A stretch of DNA of 6,242 bases from JASFEQ01 sp050122535 (lineage in GTDB: Bacteria > Desulfobacterota > DSM-4660 > Desulfatiglandales > HGW-15): contig JASFIT010000280.1 of assembly GCA_050122535.1 (NCBI GenBank), positions 1 through 6,242 of the forward strand, read 5' to 3'. Of this stretch, positions 5,382 to 6,242 are shown in pieces. The notes beneath the pieces were generated by a model, which was not told the DNA's origin, did not search any database, and worked only from the letters and a program-made list of their open reading frames with translations. Position 1 is the first letter of the stretch; the number at the start of each line of letters is the position of its first letter. The position numbers and the translations under genes are program-made.

Positions 5382-6242
5382 TTATGGTTGGTACATTTGC
5401 ATGCTTTGAAGGTTGGAACGCATTACTGTCCTTCTAAGGGTGGGATTGAAAATGAAGTGGGATTTCAGGTTTTTCAGAAATATATTTCTTCTCAATTCTT
5501 TGGTTTTCTCATAGTAGCGATTCTCAAAGCCATCCGGGGTCTCCCGAAGGGCTTCTGCAAGTAGGAGCGCGCTTTTAAAGGCATAACTGAGCCCTTCTGC
5601 GGAACTCGGGCTAATCCAACCCGCAGCTTCGCCCAGTAACGCGATCCCCTTCTTGCCAGTAGACACCTGTGTTGTCTTCACGGGCCGCAGAATAAAAGCC
5701 CCCTCTCTCCAGACTGTCTTACCGAACTCAAAGCCACGATGTTTCAGCTTGCTTTTCAGCAGGTTGAACTTCTCAGACGTCTTTTGCTTTGGGTGGAGTG
5801 CGGCCCCAATAACCAAGTAGTCCCCTTTGGGAATGGTCCAGCAATAATAGTCGGTAATTTCTCGATCAAATAATGACGTGAAAAAAGGGAAGTTCTTGTC
5901 ACCCTCAACCCATTCCTGTATGGCGAAATACTTCTTTGGAAAAGAGATCCGTGACGACCCCTGTAGACGAACTTTGGAAGTGGCCCCGTCGGCTCCCACC
6001 AGAATCCTAGATCTCTCCACATAGGTTTTTGAGCCTTGGGCAAGTGTGAGTTTGAAAATGCTCTCTTCTGATGCATATGATTTGAGGCGACAGTTTGTTC
6101 TTATATCTACACCTGATGGAACCAGGGATAATAACCAGCGATCGAATTCTTGCCGATTCATGTTTATATAGTGACGTTGATAATATCGCTCCAGTCCCTG
6201 CTCCATATCTACAGCCTTGACCACGAAGAGTTGAGGTTCCTC
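5382..6242 (-). CDS. Geranylgeranyl reductase family FAD-dependent oxidoreductase, C-terminal part
   Basis: The frame stays open to the right edge, so the N-terminus with the Rossmann GxGxxG FAD motif is missing; 286 residues are visible. A GTG codon at 6224 is internal, not the start, because coding sequence continues upstream of it (EEPQLF). Family features: RHYINMNRQEFDRWLLSL near the beginning, the conserved GADGATSKVR (83-92), and the second FAD-contacting segment GEAAGWISPSSAEGLSYAF (194-212), where GE replaces the usual GD before AAG. Members reduce double bonds of isoprenoid chains (archaeal lipids, menaquinone side chains, chlorophyll tail) or act on other hydrophobic substrates; the bacterial anaerobe branch is largely uncharacterised, so no substrate is assigned. 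A basic helical tail (KTKELRRNIFLKNLKSH) could associate with the membrane. It lies upstream of pckA with a 214-nt gap containing the pckA promoter, so they are probably separate units. Confidence 0.85.
   Translation of the reverse strand, partial: EEPQLFVVKAVDMEQGLERYYQRHYINMNRQEFDRWLLSLVPSGVDIRTNCRLKSYASEESIFKLTLAQGSKTYVERSRILVGADGATSKVRLQGSSRISFPKKYFAIQEWVEGDKNFPFFTSLFDREITDYYCWTIPKGDYLVIGAALHPKQKTSEKFNLLKSKLKHRGFEFGKTVWREGAFILRPVKTTQVSTGKKGIALLGEAAGWISPSSAEGLSYAFKSALLLAEALRETPDGFENRYYEKTKELRRNIFLKNLKSHFIFNPTLRRTVMRSNLQSMQMYQP

Overview
The window looks like chromosomal DNA from an anaerobic Desulfobacterota (deltaproteobacterial) lineage, probably a sulfate reducer or a close relative. 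This is inferred from a multihaem class III cytochrome c tail, a geranylgeranyl-reductase-type flavoprotein, a bacterial ATP-type PEP carboxykinase and moderate GC content. No rRNA, tRNA, CRISPR array, transposase or phage gene is visible.

Layout, left to right. (1) The 3' end of a tetrahaem cytochrome c3 family gene is the only plus-strand gene; it runs in from the left edge and stops at 259. (2) Converging on it is a small unrecognised gene (273-566, minus). (3) From 567 to about 1069 there is no convincing gene, but there is much structure on the minus strand: a strong sigma70-type promoter (938-966) with an A/T tract and a perfect 12-bp inverted repeat over its -35 side, a hairpin at 816-851, a G-rich tract able to form a G-quadruplex (613-644), and an intrinsic-terminator-like hairpin with a T-run (580-620) just before the ribosome binding site of the small gene. 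Together they suggest either a roughly 350-nt untranslated RNA or a long regulated leader. (4) A 90-aa three-helix membrane protein (1070-1342, minus) has its own promoter. (5) A PaaI-type hotdog thioesterase (1515-1937) lies 55 nt downstream of an MltF-type lytic transglycosylase (1993-3447), both minus and probably co-transcribed. (6) A long imperfect hairpin of REP/MITE type (3486-3543) separates mltF from pckA. (7) pckA (3551-5167, minus) is complete, with its own promoter and a structured leader. (8) A geranylgeranyl reductase family FAD protein (minus) enters from the right edge and stops at 5382.

The recognisable genes are housekeeping or metabolic: electron transfer (cytochrome), gluconeogenesis (PckA), acyl-CoA hydrolysis (thioesterase), peptidoglycan turnover (MltF) and lipid or isoprenoid reduction (flavoprotein). 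They do not form one obvious pathway. No new multi-gene system is evident. The part most worth a second look is the structured non-coding block at 567-990 and its relation to the 97-aa unknown protein.
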